A stretch of DNA of 7,398 nt, taken from NCBI GenBank assembly GCA_035946955.1, contig DASYYE010000557.1, positions 1 through 7,398 on the forward strand, written 5' to 3'. The notes beneath the pieces were generated by a model. That model was given only the letters and a program-made list of their open reading frames with translations, was not told the DNA's origin and did no database searches. Of the stretch, positions 5,910-7,398 are shown piece after piece (position 1 is the first letter of the stretch; each line of letters opens with the position of its first letter). A program made the position numbers and the translations under genes. The DNA is from DASYYE01 sp035946955. Lineage in GTDB: Bacteria > Actinomycetota > Actinomycetes > Streptosporangiales > Streptosporangiaceae.

Positions 5910-5999
5910 TTGTTCCGCGGGACGGCTACCGGCTGCCCGCGATCCCCTCATACTCCGGCGGCGACCCGGCCGCCGAACGCGCGGAAGGCGGGATACCCC

Positions 6000-7398
6000 G
6001 TGGCCGTTGGACGCCAGCGCTTTTCGATCATCAGCGACGGGCTCCCATCCCAGCTGCCTGACATCGACCCCGATGAGACCCGGGAGTGGGTCGACTCGTT
6101 TGACGACGTGGTCCGTGCCCGGGGCCGTACGCGGGCGCGGTATGTGATGCTTCGGTTGCTGGAGCGGGCGCGCGAGCTCCAGGTCGGCGTACCGGGCCTG
6201 CGCAGCACCGACTACATCAACACGATCCCGCCCGAGCGAGAGCCCTGGTTCCCCGGTGACGAGTACGTCGAGCGGCGGATCCGCGCCTACATCCGGTGGA
6301 ACGCCGCGGTGATGGTCTCCCGGGCCAACCGGCCGGGGATGGGGGTCGGCGGCCACATCGCGACCTACGCGTCAGCGGCCAGCCTGTACGAGGTCGGGTT
6401 CAACCACTTCTTCCGCGGCAAGGACCACGGCGAGTCCGGCGACCAGGTGTTCTTCCAGGGCCACGCGTCACCGGGCATCTACGCCCGGGCGTTCCTGGAG
6501 GGACGGCTGACCGAGGCGCAGCTCAACGGGTTCCGTCAGGAGCTGTCCTCGCCAGCGGGCGGGCTGCCCTCCTACCCGCACCCACGGCTCATGCCCGACT
6601 TCTGGGAGTTCCCCACGGTCTCCATGGGCCTGGGTGCGCTGAACGCCATCTACCAGGCGCGTTTCAACCGCTACCTGCTCCACCGCCAGATCGCCGACAC
6701 CAGCCGCTCGCGGGTGTGGGCGTTCCTCGGCGACGGCGAGATGGACGAGCCCGAGGCGCTGGGCGCCATCGGCCTGGCCGCCCGCGAGGAACTGGACAAC
6801 CTCACCTACGTGATCAACTGCAACCTGCAGCGGCTGGACGGGCCGGTGCGGGGCAACGGCAAGATCATCCAGGAGCTGGAGGCCGAGTTCCGGGGCGCCG
6901 GCTGGAACGTCATCAAGGTGATCTGGGGCCGCGACTGGGACCCGCTGCTGGCCCAGGACACCGACGGGGTCTTGGTCAACAAGATGAACACCACCCCGGA
7001 CGGGCAGTTCCAGACCTACGCGGTGGAGCCGGGCTCCTACACCCGGGAGCACTTCTTCGGCAGCGACCCGCGGCTGCGGGCCATGGTGTCCCACATGAGC
7101 GACGACGAGGTCCGCAACCTGTCCCGTGGCGGGCACGACTACCGCAAGGTCTACGCGGCGTTCAAGTCCGCGGTGGACCATGTCGGCCAGCCCACGGTGA
7201 TCCTCGCCCACACGATCAAGGGCTGGACGCTGGGGTCTGACTTCGAGGCGCGCAATGCCACGCACCAGATGAAGAAGCTCACGGTCGCCGAGCTCAAGGA
7301 ATTCCGCGACCGGCTGTACCTGCCGATCCCCGACGCGGCACTGGAAGCCGAACTGCCGCCCTACTACCACCCCGGCGAGAACTCCGACGAGATCGCCT
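6000..7398 (+). CDS. aceE: Pyruvate dehydrogenase E1 component, AceE type (C-terminus cut by window edge)
   Basis: AceE decarboxylates pyruvate with thiamine diphosphate and acetylates the lipoyl group of E2, feeding acetyl-CoA to the TCA cycle. The 466 residues in the window are about half of the usual 890-920. Recognised stretches are the N-terminal LPSQLPDIDPDETREWVDSFD (about 16-36 overall), RSTDYINTIPPE, RWNAAVMVSRANRPG, GVGGHIATYASAASLYEVGFNHF, and the thiamine diphosphate/Mg site running from GDGEMDEPE (244-252) to NCN (273-275). Later come LDGPVRGNGKIIQELE, FRGAGWNVIKVIWG and ATHQMKKLT. All are AceE-type (single-chain homodimer) rather than alpha/beta E1. The start is GTG 6000, with purine-rich GGAAGGCGGG (5983-5992) upstream. 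The frame is open further upstream, but family similarity begins at VAVGRQRFSII. The leader shares the 257-base divergent region with yjbQ. Confidence 0.96.
   Translation, partial: MAVGRQRFSIISDGLPSQLPDIDPDETREWVDSFDDVVRARGRTRARYVMLRLLERARELQVGVPGLRSTDYINTIPPEREPWFPGDEYVERRIRAYIRWNAAVMVSRANRPGMGVGGHIATYASAASLYEVGFNHFFRGKDHGESGDQVFFQGHASPGIYARAFLEGRLTEAQLNGFRQELSSPAGGLPSYPHPRLMPDFWEFPTVSMGLGALNAIYQARFNRYLLHRQIADTSRSRVWAFLGDGEMDEPEALGAIGLAAREELDNLTYVINCNLQRLDGPVRGNGKIIQELEAEFRGAGWNVIKVIWGRDWDPLLAQDTDGVLVNKMNTTPDGQFQTYAVEPGSYTREHFFGSDPRLRAMVSHMSDDEVRNLSRGGHDYRKVYAAFKSAVDHVGQPTVILAHTIKGWTLGSDFEARNATHQMKKLTVAELKEFRDRLYLPIPDAALEAELPPYYHPGENSDEIA

Noticed and set aside
6296..7240. Plus-strand 314-residue open frame overlapping aceE in another frame
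   Set aside because: It is a Gly/Arg/Pro-rich out-of-frame reading of aceE, a common artefact in high-GC genes.
6468..7370. Minus-strand 300-residue open frame
   Set aside because: It is antisense to aceE, whose plus-strand translation matches the AceE family throughout.

Overview
The window is high-GC DNA from an actinobacterium. The evidence is the G/C-rich third codon positions, GTG starts, a mycobacterial-type AhpE peroxiredoxin, a DUF3052 protein, and an AceE-type homodimeric pyruvate dehydrogenase E1 facing away from them. As I remember it, the ahpE - DUF3052 - aceE neighbourhood is conserved in Mycobacterium and Streptomyces. I cannot name the genus. All protein genes lie on the minus strand except aceE at the right edge. 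The two largest genes, phaC and aceE, both run off the window.

Left part (1-2366): a class I type polyhydroxyalkanoate synthase gene (phaC, minus strand, C-terminus off the left edge) has a strong ribosome site. Its readable promoter carries a DosR/DevR-like box touching the -35 element. Upstream of it is a conserved-looking protein of unknown function (176 aa).

Middle (2367-3547): a decayed stretch of almost 500 bases between genes. It holds a frameshifted fragment of an IS481-type transposase and a perfect 14-bp hairpin. Next comes an Uma2-family (PD-(D/E)XK-like) gene that has lost its N-terminal part, then about 175 bases with no recognisable gene. This looks like a scar of past insertions beside a tRNA gene.

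Right part (3548-7398): tRNA-Val(UAC) with an encoded CCA end, a double zinc-ribbon protein, AhpE peroxiredoxin, a DUF3052 protein and a YjbQ/UPF0047 protein, all on the minus strand, then divergent aceE on the plus strand. The 257-bp yjbQ-aceE intergenic region holds a GntR/DasR-like operator candidate. It also holds one arm of a 12-bp inverted repeat whose other arm covers codons 2-6 of yjbQ.

The recognised enzymes fit a theme of carbon flux and redox: pyruvate to acetyl-CoA (AceE), storage of acyl units as polyester (PhaC) and peroxide removal (AhpE). That they are regulated together is inference only.
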